A DNA stretch of 64,000 nt from Demequina sp. NBRC 110053 (GTDB lineage Bacteria; Actinomycetota; Actinomycetes; Actinomycetales; Demequinaceae). The stretch is from the NCBI RefSeq assembly GCF_002090095.1, contig NZ_BBRJ01000003.1:186001-250000 (forward strand). Direction: 5' to 3'. Below are positions 9,809 to 17,694 of this stretch, one piece after another. The notes beneath the pieces were generated by a model. It saw nothing but the letters and a program-made list of their open reading frames with translations, did no database searches and was not told the origin of the DNA. The position numbers and the translations under genes are program-made. How positions within the stretch are numbered: the first letter of the stretch is position 1; each line of letters opens with the position of its first letter.

Positions 9809-9814
9809 ACGGTA
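9809..9814 (-). promoter_or_regulatory. Predicted -10 box of the M50 protease gene
   Basis: TACCGT on the minus strand, 6 bases before the chosen ATG. Confidence 0.4.
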
Positions 9815-9863
9815 GTTCCTCGCGGCCACGCCTCGACGCGTGCCCTCGGGTGGGGACCGGGAG

Positions 9864-9882
9864 CGCCGATGCGCGGGCTGGG
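9864..9882 (+). repeat. Intergenic copy of the GCCGATGCG repeat, long form
   Basis: Exact second copy of the 20-base sequence GCGCCGATGCGCGGGCTGGG (9863-9882), between the divergent M50 and RecB-like genes. Confidence 0.6.
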
Positions 9883-9905
9883 CTCGCCGTGTCAGTCGCC
9901 GACCC

Positions 9906-9911
9906 TAGGGT
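9906..9911 (+). promoter_or_regulatory. Predicted -10 box of the RecB-like gene
   Basis: TAGGGT ends 6 bases before the ATG at 9918. Confidence 0.45.
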
Positions 9912-9917
9912 GGAGGC

Positions 9918-10742
9918 ATGAGCAGAGCCCCCGCCCTGTCACCCTCGCGAGCCGGCGACTTCCGCCAGTGCCCGCTGCTGTTCCGCCTGCGCACGATCGA
10001 CCGCCTTCCCGAGCCTCCGTCGCTGGTTCCGAACCTCGGCACCCTCGTCCACGGCGTGCTCGAGCACCTCTACGACCGACCACCGGGCGAGCGCACGGTG
10101 GAGACCGCGCACGCCATGCTCGAGCCCGAGTGGCACGCGATGATCGCGAAGGATCCCCAGCTGGCCGAGCTCGTGCAGGATCCTGCGGAGCGGGATCGCT
10201 TCTTCACCGATGCGCGCGAGCGCCTGAGCACGTACTTCACGCTCGAGAACCCCCAGCGTCTCGAGCCCACGGGCCGGGAGGAGTTCGTCGAGTACCAGCT
10301 CGACGACGGGCCGCGCCTACGCGGAGTGATCGACCGCGTCGAGGTCGCACCGGATGGGTCGATCCGCATCACCGACTACAAGACCGGGAAGACCCCGCAT
10401 CCGCGCTACGGCCAGCAGGCGAAGTTCCAGATGCGGTTCTACGCGCTGCTCGTCGAGCGGCTGCGCGGGCGCCGGCCGGCGCTGCTGCAGCTGCTGTACC
10501 TCCGCGACGGAGGCACGGTCGTCCTCCATCCCACGGATCAGGACATGGACCTCATCGAGCACGAGATCCGCGAGCTGTGGGCGGACATCACGGCCGCGGC
10601 GCGGAACCTCAGCTTCCGCCCGCGGCGGTCGAAGCTGTGCGACTGGTGCACCTTCCAGGCGCACTGCCCGGAGTTCGGGGGCACGCCGCCGGTCATCGAT
10701 CCGGTCGCTGTCGAGCGGGCGCTCGGCGTCGGCGCCGCGTAG
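9918..10742 (+). CDS. RecB-family exonuclease with Fe-S cluster motif
   Basis: A 274-residue nuclease of the PD-(D/E)XK superfamily, Cas4/AddB-like. The catalytic core is visible as GVIDRVEV (Asp) followed by IRITDYKTGK (Asp and Lys). One early cysteine (FRQC, residue 17) and a C-terminal group (LCDWC then HC) match the four-cysteine pattern that holds an iron-sulfur cluster in Cas4 and AddB. Such proteins are probable 5'-3' DNA exonucleases in repair; the exact role of this stand-alone actinobacterial family, usually near arc and trmI, is not established. Confidence 0.88.
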   Translation: MSRAPALSPSRAGDFRQCPLLFRLRTIDRLPEPPSLVPNLGTLVHGVLEHLYDRPPGERTVETAHAMLEPEWHAMIAKDPQLAELVQDPAERDRFFTDARERLSTYFTLENPQRLEPTGREEFVEYQLDDGPRLRGVIDRVEVAPDGSIRITDYKTGKTPHPRYGQQAKFQMRFYALLVERLRGRRPALLQLLYLRDGGTVVLHPTDQDMDLIEHEIRELWADITAAARNLSFRPRRSKLCDWCTFQAHCPEFGGTPPVIDPVAVERALGVGAA

Positions 10743-10815
10743 GCACCGGCCCGCGACGCATCACAGGGGCGCGACGGCACCGCGGCCGGAACGGCGCCGT
10801 GCCCGACGGACGCCG

Positions 10816-11787
10816 CTAGTGCAGTCCCGCCCGGTACAGCTGACGGAACGCGTCCATGTCCGAGTCTCCACCCGCGCCGAACACGCCGCCGAGGCCGAGC
10901 TCCTCGAGCAGCCCGAGCGCACGTCCCACCTCGTCGGCGCGCGCGGCGGCGAGCCACTTGGCGTTCTCGTCGCCCGCGCTGCGAGCCGGCGAGCCCGGCT
11001 GAGACATCACCGAGGCACGCTCGCGGTCATGGCTGGCGAGAGCGTCGTCAGCGGGCCGCTGGTGACCCAGGTGCACCACGAGGTCGCCGACCACCTGCGG
11101 TTCCGCGACCGCCTCCTCGTAGCCGAAGAGGAACACGGACCGCGGCGCCAGCGTGCGCAGCAGGACGCGGTTGTCGATCGCCCACAGCAGCACGCCTCGC
11201 TCCAGCGGCGAGGCGGCGCTCGCGGCGAGTGCGGGGAGGTTCGGGGCGTGCTCCTCGATCAAGCGTTCGTCGGCCAGGATGCGATCGAGCTTCGCGTCCG
11301 TCCACGCCAGCGCGGACCGGCTTCCCACCTGGGCCAGAGGGTGGCGCACCACGACGGCCATGGGCACCTGAGGGAACTCCGCCTGCAGCCAGCCGCCCCA
11401 CAGGTGGGAGTGGATCTCCTTGATCACCCGCGCATCGGTCCTGCTGTGACCATCGAGCGGCACGCATTGGTGGAGCCAGGGCGCGTCGAAGCGCCCGGCG
11501 AGCACGTCGCCCACGTGCTGACGGAGGGTCTCGTCGCGCGTGCCAGGTGGGAGGTAGCCGCGCGGGACGACCTCGCCGGAGCGCTGCACCTCGATGGGGT
11601 GGAAGGGCTCGAAGATGGGCCGCGCGGCCGTGAGTCGAACCAGCTCCTGGAGCAGCCAGGTGGTTCCGCTGCGGCCGCTGCCGAACAGCACGCTCGCCCC
11701 GCGAGTGTCCCGATCCTTCGCGCGCCACGAGGAGGTCAGGCGGTTCATCACCGCGCCCACGCGCGAATCATGTCCGGACGGAGTCAT
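10816..11787 (-). CDS. Sulfotransferase family protein
   Basis: A 323-residue protein with the PAPS-binding 5' phosphosulfate loop SGRSGTTWL near residue 35 and a 3' phosphate-binding segment VVRHPLAQVGSR near residue 150, as in the PF00685-type sulfotransferases. It should transfer sulfate from PAPS to an unknown acceptor, for example a lipid or glycan. The ATG at 11787 is 4 bases downstream of the HAD gene stop, which favours it over the ATG at 11850 inside that gene and suggests co-transcription. No sulfation pathway genes are nearby. The 73 bases between this gene and the convergent RecB-like gene hold only a weak imperfect hairpin. Confidence 0.8.
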   Translation of the reverse strand: MTPSGHDSRVGAVMNRLTSSWRAKDRDTRGASVLFGSGRSGTTWLLQELVRLTAARPIFEPFHPIEVQRSGEVVPRGYLPPGTRDETLRQHVGDVLAGRFDAPWLHQCVPLDGHSRTDARVIKEIHSHLWGGWLQAEFPQVPMAVVVRHPLAQVGSRSALAWTDAKLDRILADERLIEEHAPNLPALAASAASPLERGVLLWAIDNRVLLRTLAPRSVFLFGYEEAVAEPQVVGDLVVHLGHQRPADDALASHDRERASVMSQPGSPARSAGDENAKWLAAARADEVGRALGLLEELGLGGVFGAGGDSDMDAFRQLYRAGLH

Positions 11788-11791
11788 GCGC

Positions 11792-12481
11792 TCACTCCTC
11801 GTCGCCGAGCTCGTCGATGCGGCGCCCACCGGCGACCTCACCGAGGACATCCGGCGTCAGGCGTGCGAGCGACGCCACGCGCGACAGCTCGGGGCGCGCC
11901 GGAATGGGGGTGAGGCGTCGCACGCCGATGGTGCGCGCGCCGGACGCGAGCGCCGAGGCGACCCCCGCCGGCGAGTCCTCGATCGCCACGCACCTCTCGA
12001 TGTCGACGCCCAGCTCGCGCGCCGCCGTGAGGAACGCCTCGGGGTCGGGCTTGCCGCGCTGGACCCGGTCGCCCGTCACCACGACGGCGAACGCGTCCGG
12101 CGCCTGCGCCACGAGAGCGTTCGCCAGCCGCGTGTACGACATCGTCACCAGAGCGCACGGGATCCCGGCCGCGACCACGCGCTCCAGCAGCGCCCGTGCG
12201 TCCGGCTGCCAGGGCACGTGGTTCCGCACGCTCTCGGTGACACGGGCGAGCAGGTGCTCGACGATCTGCTCGACCTCGAGGTCGACGCCGCGGTCCTTGA
12301 GGATCTGCCCCGACACGGTGAGCGGGTTGCCCACCAGCGACAGCCCGTCCTCGTGAGTCCACGGGGCGTCGAACTGTCGCGCGAGCTCCATCTCCGCCGC
12401 GATCCAGTAGGGCTCGGAGTCGATCAACGTGCCGTCCATGTCCCACAGCACGGCGGCCGGACGAGGGTGCTGTTCGGTCAC
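11792..12481 (-). CDS. HAD-superfamily phosphatase (beta-phosphoglucomutase-like)
   Basis: A 229-residue HAD hydrolase of subfamily IA. Motif I is VLWDMDGTLIDSE (nucleophile Asp about 14), motif II LVTMS, motif III the Lys in QRGKPDPE and motif IV IEDSPAGV. Substrate unknown; relatives include sugar-phosphate phosphatases and phosphoglucomutases. The start is a GTG at 12481. A TAGACT box (12490-12495) lies 8 bases upstream and overlaps the -10 box of the divergent PAC2 gene. Confidence 0.88.
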   Translation of the reverse strand: MTEQHPRPAAVLWDMDGTLIDSEPYWIAAEMELARQFDAPWTHEDGLSLVGNPLTVSGQILKDRGVDLEVEQIVEHLLARVTESVRNHVPWQPDARALLERVVAAGIPCALVTMSYTRLANALVAQAPDAFAVVVTGDRVQRGKPDPEAFLTAARELGVDIERCVAIEDSPAGVASALASGARTIGVRRLTPIPARPELSRVASLARLTPDVLGEVAGGRRIDELGDEE

Positions 12482-12489
12482 GAGTCATG

Positions 12490-12499
12490 AGTCTAGGCT
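12490..12499. promoter_or_regulatory. Overlapping divergent -10 boxes (HAD and PAC2 genes)
   Basis: AGTCTAGGCT reads as TAGACT leftward (12490-12495, toward the HAD gene) and TAGGCT rightward (12494-12499, 6 bases before the PAC2 ATG). The two boxes share two base pairs, so one short element may drive both genes. Confidence 0.5.
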
Positions 12500-12505
12500 G
12501 GGTGA

Positions 12506-13378
12506 ATGAGCACGGACGAACGCGAGAGCGCCATCGGCGCGGAGGAGACCGTGATGATCGCCGCGTTCGAGGGCTGGAACGATGCGGGCGGCGCCGCGTC
12601 AGCGGCCCTGGACCATATCGCGGAGGTCTGGGGTTCGCAGCAGCACGTGGCCATCGATCCCGAGGACTATCACGACTTCCAGGTGAGCCGGCCCTCGATC
12701 ACCCGCCTGCCCTCTGGTGATCGGGTGATCTCGTGGCCAGGAACCGTGGTGTCCACGACCCCCGGGCCGTGGCACGGCGAGCGCACGCTCGCGCTCACGC
12801 GCGGCATCGAGCCGTCGATGCGCTGGCGCTCGTTCAGCGCCGAGGTGCTGGACGCGGCCGAGGAGCTGGGCGTCACCACGCTGGTGACCTGCGGCGCCCT
12901 GCTGCTGGACGTGCCGCACACCCGTCCCCTGCCGACCTTCGTGACCAGCGACGATGTCGACGCACGCGAGCGCTACGGGCTCGAGCCGTCGGACTACGAA
13001 GGCGCGACGGGGATCGTCGGCGTGCTCGGCCACGAGGCGCAGCTGCGCGGCATCACGGTGCTCAGCGTCTGGGTGGGCGTTCCGCACTACATCGCGCACC
13101 CACCCAGCCCCAAGGCGACGGCGACGCTGCTGGGTCAGCTCGAACGCCTGCTCGGCGTCTCGATCGACCTGGGCGAGCTGCCCGACGAGGCCGAGGCGTG
13201 GCAGCGCGGCGCGGACGAGCTCACCGAGGAGGACGAGGAGATCGCCGCCCACGTCGAGCAGCTCGAGTCCGTGATGGACGAGACCAGCCTCCCCGAGGCC
13301 TCCGGCGACGCGATCGCCGCCGAGTTCGAGCAGTTCCTGCGCAGGCGCGGCGAGGGCGGGCCCAAGCGCACGGACTGA
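12506..13378 (+). CDS. PAC2-family protein
   Basis: A 290-residue member of the PAC2 family, named after a eukaryotic proteasome assembly chaperone. The start region VMIAAFEGWNDAGGAA is the family hallmark, and the central VTCGALLLDVPHTRP and VSVWVGVPHY-like segments (here LSVWVGVPHY) fit. Bacterial PAC2 proteins are common in actinobacteria and have no settled function. The C-terminal 70 residues are acidic. Predicted to be leaderless because a TAGGCT box ends 6 bases before the ATG. Confidence 0.88.
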   Translation: MSTDERESAIGAEETVMIAAFEGWNDAGGAASAALDHIAEVWGSQQHVAIDPEDYHDFQVSRPSITRLPSGDRVISWPGTVVSTTPGPWHGERTLALTRGIEPSMRWRSFSAEVLDAAEELGVTTLVTCGALLLDVPHTRPLPTFVTSDDVDARERYGLEPSDYEGATGIVGVLGHEAQLRGITVLSVWVGVPHYIAHPPSPKATATLLGQLERLLGVSIDLGELPDEAEAWQRGADELTEEDEEIAAHVEQLESVMDETSLPEASGDAIAAEFEQFLRRRGEGGPKRTD

Positions 13379-13435
13379 CGGACCGATCTCCAGCGCGTCG
13401 ATTCGCAACCGCGCCGGAGTGACGAGCCGGGGCGA

Positions 13436-14299
13436 TCAGTCGATGGCCGTGAGCACGCCCGCGCCGAGCAGGACGAAGATGAGTGCGGCGAGGCCGATCC
13501 GGTACCAGACGAACGGCCAGAACGAGTGGCGCGTGATGATCCTCAGGAACCACACGATCACGACGTAGCCCACGCCGAAGGCGACGGTCGCCGCGAGGAT
13601 GGTGTTCGCGATGCCCGGGCCTCCCGGCGCCGTCAGCTCGCCCGAGTTCGCGACGAGCTCGAACAGGCCTGAGCCCAGCACGGCGGGGATGGCGAGCAGG
13701 AACGAGTAGCGCGCGGCCGCCTCACGCGTGAGCCCGAGGAACAGGCCCATCGAGATGGTGCCGCCGGAGCGCGACACGCCTGGAATGAGCGCCATCGCCT
13801 GCGCCAGGCCCAGCAGCCACGCGTCCTTGGCCGTGAGCTCGGTGAGCTCGCGCTCCTTGCGGCCGATCCTGTCGGCAAGGCCCAGCACCAGCGCGAAGAT
13901 GGCCAGCACCGCCGCCGTCAGGTACAGGTTGCGGAGGTGATGCTCGATGAAGTCCTGGAACAGCAGTCCGAGCGCCACGATCGGGATCGAGCCGAGGATC
14001 ACCCACCAGCCCAGTCGCGCGTCGGGGCTGCCCTTTCCCAGACGGGCAGCCCTGTCCGTGCCGTTGCGGCCGGCGAGCGCGGCCAGCCATGCGGAGACGA
14101 TGCGCGCGATGTCCTTGCGGAAGTACAGCAGCACCGCTGCCTCGGTGCCGATCTGGATGATCGCCGTGAAGGCGGCGCCGGGGTCGCCGCCGCTGGGCAG
14201 CAGGGGGCCGATCACGCGAATGTGCGCGCTGGAGGAGATGGGAAGGAACTCGGTGAGCCCCTGCACGATGCCGAGGACGACCGCTTCCCACCAGTTCAT
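13436..14299 (-). CDS. uppP: Undecaprenyl-diphosphate phosphatase UppP (BacA)
   Basis: UppP recycles the undecaprenyl carrier of cell-wall synthesis by dephosphorylating undecaprenyl diphosphate at the membrane. The 287-residue protein has about eight membrane segments and both catalytic motifs: GIVQGLTEFLPISSSAH (residues about 10-26) and PGVSRSGGTISMGL near residue 170. The ATG at 14299 is chosen because it begins the family N-terminus (MNWWEA) and a TAGCCT box (14307-14312) ends 7 bases before it. Confidence 0.96.
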   Translation of the reverse strand: MNWWEAVVLGIVQGLTEFLPISSSAHIRVIGPLLPSGGDPGAAFTAIIQIGTEAAVLLYFRKDIARIVSAWLAALAGRNGTDRAARLGKGSPDARLGWWVILGSIPIVALGLLFQDFIEHHLRNLYLTAAVLAIFALVLGLADRIGRKERELTELTAKDAWLLGLAQAMALIPGVSRSGGTISMGLFLGLTREAAARYSFLLAIPAVLGSGLFELVANSGELTAPGGPGIANTILAATVAFGVGYVVIVWFLRIITRHSFWPFVWYRIGLAALIFVLLGAGVLTAID

Positions 14300-14306
14300 G
14301 ACGGCA

Positions 14307-14312
14307 AGGCTA
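14307..14312 (-). promoter_or_regulatory. Predicted -10 box of uppP
   Basis: TAGCCT on the minus strand, 7 bases before the ATG. A one-base variant of the genome-wide word (GCCGATGCAC) lies nearby at 14329-14338. Confidence 0.45.
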
Positions 14313-14354
14313 ACCCCCCGCGAGTCGCGCCGATGCACGGGCCGCGCGTGGCGG

Positions 14355-14360
14355 TAGCGT
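14355..14360 (+). promoter_or_regulatory. Predicted -10 box of the aldo/keto reductase gene
   Basis: TAGCGT ends 7 bases before the ATG at 14368. Confidence 0.4.
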
Positions 14361-14367
14361 CGCGTTC

Positions 14368-15327
14368 ATGCAGCGCAGGCGGGTCGGCACGAGCGGATTG
14401 ACGGTCTCCGCGCTCGCCCTGGGAACGATGACGTGGAGTCGCGACACCGGCGCCGACGAGGCCGGCGCTCAGCTGGATGCCTTCCTCGACGCAGGCGGCA
14501 CCCTCGTCGACACCGCCGCCTCGTATGCCGACGGCGGCTCGGAGGCTCTCATCGGCACCATGCTCGGCGGCACGATCGCGCGAGACGACATTCAGATCTG
14601 CACCAAGGCGGGGATTCGGCGCACGGACGGCGGCGGCGTGATCGACGCCTCGCGCGACACGCTGCTCGGCACTCTCGATGCGTCGCTCGAGCGGCTGGGG
14701 ACGGACCACGTCGACCTGTGGCTCGTGCACGCCTACGACCCCGTCGCCCCCATCGAGGAGACGCTTCACGCCCTCGAGATCGCCGTCAACTCCGGGCGTG
14801 CGCGCTACGTGGGCGTGTCCAACCACCCCGGCTGGGCGACCGCCAGGATCGCCACGCTCGCCAGCCGGCCCGCGATCAGCGCGGTCCAGGCGGAGTACTC
14901 CCTCGTCCAGCGCGGCATCGAGCGCGAGGTCGTCCCGGCGAGCGCCGCGCTCGGGCTCGGCGTGCTCGCCTGGTCGCCACTCGGCCGCGGCGTCCTCACC
15001 AGCAAGTACCGGGAGGCCATACCGGCGGACTCCCGGGCGGCCTCCGATCACCTGGCCGGGTTCATCGCGCCGTACCTGGACGACCGCGCGGCGGCGATCG
15101 TGGACGCCGTCGTGACCGCCGCGCAGGGGCTCGATCGCGAGCCGCTCGAGGTGGCGCTGGCATGGACCATGGCCCGGCCCGGCATCGCGTCGGCGATCGT
15201 GGGCGCGAGGACCGCGGCCCAGCTCCGGCCGTCGCTCGCCTCTCTCGACCTCGAGCTGCCCGCGTCGATCGCGGACGCGCTCGACGACGTCTCAGCGCCG
15301 CCCATCGGCTACCCGGAGCGGCGGTAG
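14368..15327 (+). CDS. Aldo/keto reductase
   Basis: A 319-residue NADPH-dependent aldo/keto reductase of the YajO/potassium-channel-beta-like group. The tetrad is visible: Asp in LVDTAASYADGG with the Tyr in the same stretch, Lys in ICTKAG and His in LWLVHAYD. The C-terminal cofactor loop appears as AIVGARTAAQL. Substrate unknown. It stands alone, convergent with the acidic-protein gene 25 bases away. Confidence 0.9.
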   Translation: MQRRRVGTSGLTVSALALGTMTWSRDTGADEAGAQLDAFLDAGGTLVDTAASYADGGSEALIGTMLGGTIARDDIQICTKAGIRRTDGGGVIDASRDTLLGTLDASLERLGTDHVDLWLVHAYDPVAPIEETLHALEIAVNSGRARYVGVSNHPGWATARIATLASRPAISAVQAEYSLVQRGIEREVVPASAALGLGVLAWSPLGRGVLTSKYREAIPADSRAASDHLAGFIAPYLDDRAAAIVDAVVTAAQGLDREPLEVALAWTMARPGIASAIVGARTAAQLRPSLASLDLELPASIADALDDVSAPPIGYPERR

Positions 15328-15352
15328 CGACCATGACGATGCCGGAGATCGC

Positions 15353-15706
15353 CTATCGCAGGTCGAAGTCCTCCAGGTCGTCGTCCATGTCGTCCTCGTC
15401 CTCCGCGGCGTGCGCGTCGAGGGGATCGTCCTGCGGGGCGTCGTCGTCCTCGTCGTCCTCGTCGTCGTCGTCGTCGTCTTCGTCTTCGTCTTCGTCGTCC
15501 TCGAAGTCGTCGTCGACGACGAGCGGCAGCGTCTCCGCATACTCGGTGTCGAGCGCGTCCTCGTACTGCTCGAACGCGGAGGCCACGGCGTCGTACGCAT
15601 CGTCGACTGCCGCATCGGCCGGACTGCGGCGTGTGGAGACGGCATCGAGGTGCTCCTCGAGCGTCGCCACCAGTCGGCGGAGCGCCTCGTGCGCGTCAGT
15701 GCTCAT
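15353..15706 (-). CDS. Hypothetical protein with long poly-acidic tail
   Basis: A 117-residue protein of unknown function. Residues about 1-65 look helical (ALRRLVATLEEHLDAV). The rest is almost entirely Asp and Glu, encoded by a GAC/GAG triplet tract (plus-strand GTC/CTC repeats about 15440-15515). The ATG at 15706 is chosen because a TACCTT box (15714-15719) lies 7 bases upstream and upstream sequence in frame does not look coding. Acidic tails of this kind can bind basic proteins or cations; nothing more can be said. Confidence 0.7.
   Translation of the reverse strand: MSTDAHEALRRLVATLEEHLDAVSTRRSPADAAVDDAYDAVASAFEQYEDALDTEYAETLPLVVDDDFEDDEDEDEDDDDDDEDDEDDDAPQDDPLDAHAAEDEDDMDDDLEDFDLR
15440..15515. 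repeat. In-frame GTC/CTC/TTC triplet tract
   Basis: Imperfect trinucleotide repeat (mostly GTC and CTC or TTC on the plus strand) that encodes the Asp/Glu run of the protein above. Length changes would keep the frame but alter the acidic tail. Confidence 0.75.
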
Positions 15707-15748
15707 GGTTATGAAGGTACCTGCGGATGCAGTTGAATGGGAGGGGTC

Positions 15749-16003
15749 ATGAGAGAAATCGGCACGCACGCTTCGCACGTCATCTCGCCGTCGCGCGGGC
15801 GGTCGAGCGCGCCCAGCCGCTTCGAGTGGCGGGTGGTCGACATTCCTCGGGACGTGACGCGCTCCGAGGTCCATGCGATGGTCAACGAGCAGGTCGAGTA
15901 CGGCCGCTGGGAGCTCAAGCGATCGCAGATCCTCGTGGGCGGCGCACGCCGGGTGTGGCTGCGCCGGCGAGTGATGCGCGTGGTGCGCACGGACGCCGCC
16001 TGA
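15749..16003 (+). CDS. DUF5703-family small basic protein
   Basis: An 84-residue protein ending in GGARRVWLRRRVMRVVRTDAA, preceded by FEWRVVDIPRDVTRSE and YGRWELKRSQ, which I recognise as the small actinobacterial DUF5703 family. Function unknown; the strongly basic C-terminus suggests nucleic-acid or membrane contact. The ATG at 15749 follows a GGGAGGGG ribosome site; the in-frame ATG at 15737 does not. Confidence 0.75.
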   Translation: MREIGTHASHVISPSRGRSSAPSRFEWRVVDIPRDVTRSEVHAMVNEQVEYGRWELKRSQILVGGARRVWLRRRVMRVVRTDAA

Positions 16004-16030
16004 TCGCTCCGCGACTGCGCCGCGACACCC

Positions 16031-17332
16031 TCAGCAGTCGGTGAGGAATCGCTCCAGCACGCGCACGCCAAAGTGCAGGCTGTCGACCGGGATGCGCTCG
16101 TCGATGCCGTGGAAGAGCGATGGGAAGTCCAGGTCGGGCGGCAGCTGCAGGGGTGCGAACCCGTAGCCGGTGATGCCGAGCGTCGCGAGGTGCTTGTTGT
16201 CGGTGCCGCCCATGAGCGAGTACGGCAGCACGGGCGCTCCGGGATCCTCCGCGCCGAGCGCCGCGATCATCCTGTCGACCAGCGGAGTGTCGAACGGCAC
16301 CTCGAGGCTGCGCTCGGTGATGTACGGCTCGACCTTGACGTGCGTGCCGGCCAGCTCCTCGATGGTGCGCAGGACCTCTGCCTGCTGACCGTGCAGGAAG
16401 CGCGTGTCGACGAACCCGGTCGCGGTGTCCGGCACGACGTTGGTCTTGTAGCCGGCGTCCAGCATGGTGGGGTTCGACGTGTTGCGCACGGAGGCCTCGA
16501 TCATGGGCGCCATCGCCCCCAGCCCGGAGACCAGGCGGTCGACAACCTCGGGGGTGGGCTCGTAGTCGATGCCCTCCAGCTCGGCGACGCCCCGCAGCAG
16601 GTGCTCGGCCGTCGGAGTGATGTCGAGGGGCCACGGGTGCGCGGCGATGCGGCTGAGGGCGTCCGCGAGGTGCGCGACCGCGTTGTCGCGGTGCACCAGC
16701 GAGCCGTGACCCTGCTTGCCGTGAGCGATCAGGCGCAGCCACTGGATGCCCTTCTCGGCCGTCTGGATGAGGTAGGCGCGCCGTCCGTTGATGGTCGCGG
16801 AGAAGCCGCCCACCTCGCTGATGGCCTCCGTCGCACCGCGGAAGTCGTCGGGATGGTTCTCGACCATCCACTTCGCACCGCGCGCTCCCCCGTGCTCCTC
16901 GTCCGCGAAGAAGGCGAGGACGATGTCGCGCGGCGGCTTCACGCCGGCGCCGATCATCTGCGCGACGGTCGCGAGGATCATCGCGTCCATGTTCTTCATG
17001 TCGACGGCGCCCCGGCCGTAGATCATCCCGTCGATGATCTCGGCTGCGAAGGGGTCGACGGACCAGTCCTCGGCGAAGGCCGGCACCACGTCGAGGTGGC
17101 CATGCACCACGAGCGCCTCGCGTTCGGGATCGGTGCCCTCCCAGCGGCACGTCACGGAGGCGCGTCCGGGCTCGGCCTCCCTGATCACGGGCTCGAGGCC
17201 GAGGTCTGACAGGAACGCCGCCACGTACTCGGCGGCCTCGCGCTCGCCGGGGCCCGGCTCGTCACCGTAGTTCGACGTGTCGATGCGGATGAGGTCCTGG
17301 CAGATCTGGACGACGTCGACGGGAGTGCTCAT
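16031..17332 (-). CDS. M20-family metallopeptidase
   Basis: A 433-residue zinc peptidase of the M20/M25/M40 family (ArgE/DapE/ACY1/CPG2 type). Metal and catalytic residues are visible: HGHLDVVPA (first His and Asp near residue 80), YGRGAVDMKN (bridging Asp) and FADEEHGG (general-base Glu-Glu). A lid domain follows and the C-terminal His occurs in PSLFHGIDE. It probably hydrolyses a dipeptide or acyl-amino acid. A TAGCCT box (17339-17344) ends 6 bases before the ATG, so the transcript may be leaderless. Confidence 0.9.
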   Translation of the reverse strand: MSTPVDVVQICQDLIRIDTSNYGDEPGPGEREAAEYVAAFLSDLGLEPVIREAEPGRASVTCRWEGTDPEREALVVHGHLDVVPAFAEDWSVDPFAAEIIDGMIYGRGAVDMKNMDAMILATVAQMIGAGVKPPRDIVLAFFADEEHGGARGAKWMVENHPDDFRGATEAISEVGGFSATINGRRAYLIQTAEKGIQWLRLIAHGKQGHGSLVHRDNAVAHLADALSRIAAHPWPLDITPTAEHLLRGVAELEGIDYEPTPEVVDRLVSGLGAMAPMIEASVRNTSNPTMLDAGYKTNVVPDTATGFVDTRFLHGQQAEVLRTIEELAGTHVKVEPYITERSLEVPFDTPLVDRMIAALGAEDPGAPVLPYSLMGGTDNKHLATLGITGYGFAPLQLPPDLDFPSLFHGIDERIPVDSLHFGVRVLERFLTDC

Positions 17333-17338
17333 GTGATC

Positions 17339-17344
17339 AGGCTA
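17339..17344 (-). promoter_or_regulatory. Predicted -10 box of the M20 peptidase gene
   Basis: TAGCCT on the minus strand, 6 bases before the ATG. Confidence 0.45.
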
Positions 17345-17422
17345 ACGGCCCTGGAACACGGCGACGCCCACCGGTCCGAGGGGAGACGGACGGGCGGGCG
17401 TCGAGGGCGCGTGCGCGCTCGG

Positions 17423-17569
17423 TCATGTGAAGATGCTCACGCCTCCGGGGCCGATCAGCAGTCCTACGACGATGAGGACGATGCCCCACAGGATGTCCTT
17501 CTGGATGAGGCGAACGATGCCGAGAATCACGAGGACGACGGCGATGATCCACAGAATGGTGCCGAGCAT
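17423..17569 (-). CDS. GPGG-motif small membrane protein
   Basis: A 48-residue protein that is mostly two hydrophobic helices (TILWIIAVVLVILGI, then GIVLIVVGLLI) and ends GPGGVSIFT, the motif that names this small actinobacterial membrane protein group. Function unknown. The ATG at 17569 follows AAGGGAG at good spacing. The 125-base gap to the LigD-like gene contains one GCCGATGCG word (17623, reverse orientation). Confidence 0.75.
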   Translation of the reverse strand: MLGTILWIIAVVLVILGIVRLIQKDILWGIVLIVVGLLIGPGGVSIFT

Positions 17570-17694
17570 GACTAGCTCCCTTGCTGCTACGTGAGTGGTG
17601 CTTCGGTCATCCGCCACAACCGCGCATCGGCCCTGCGTATTCCGCCATCGTTACGGAACCGTCACCTTCGCGGCCCTCGTGTCGGACCGCCGAG

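Noticed and set aside
15440..15515. CRISPR-like repeats
   Set aside because: The tract is a continuous trinucleotide run without spacers and encodes Asp/Glu in frame.
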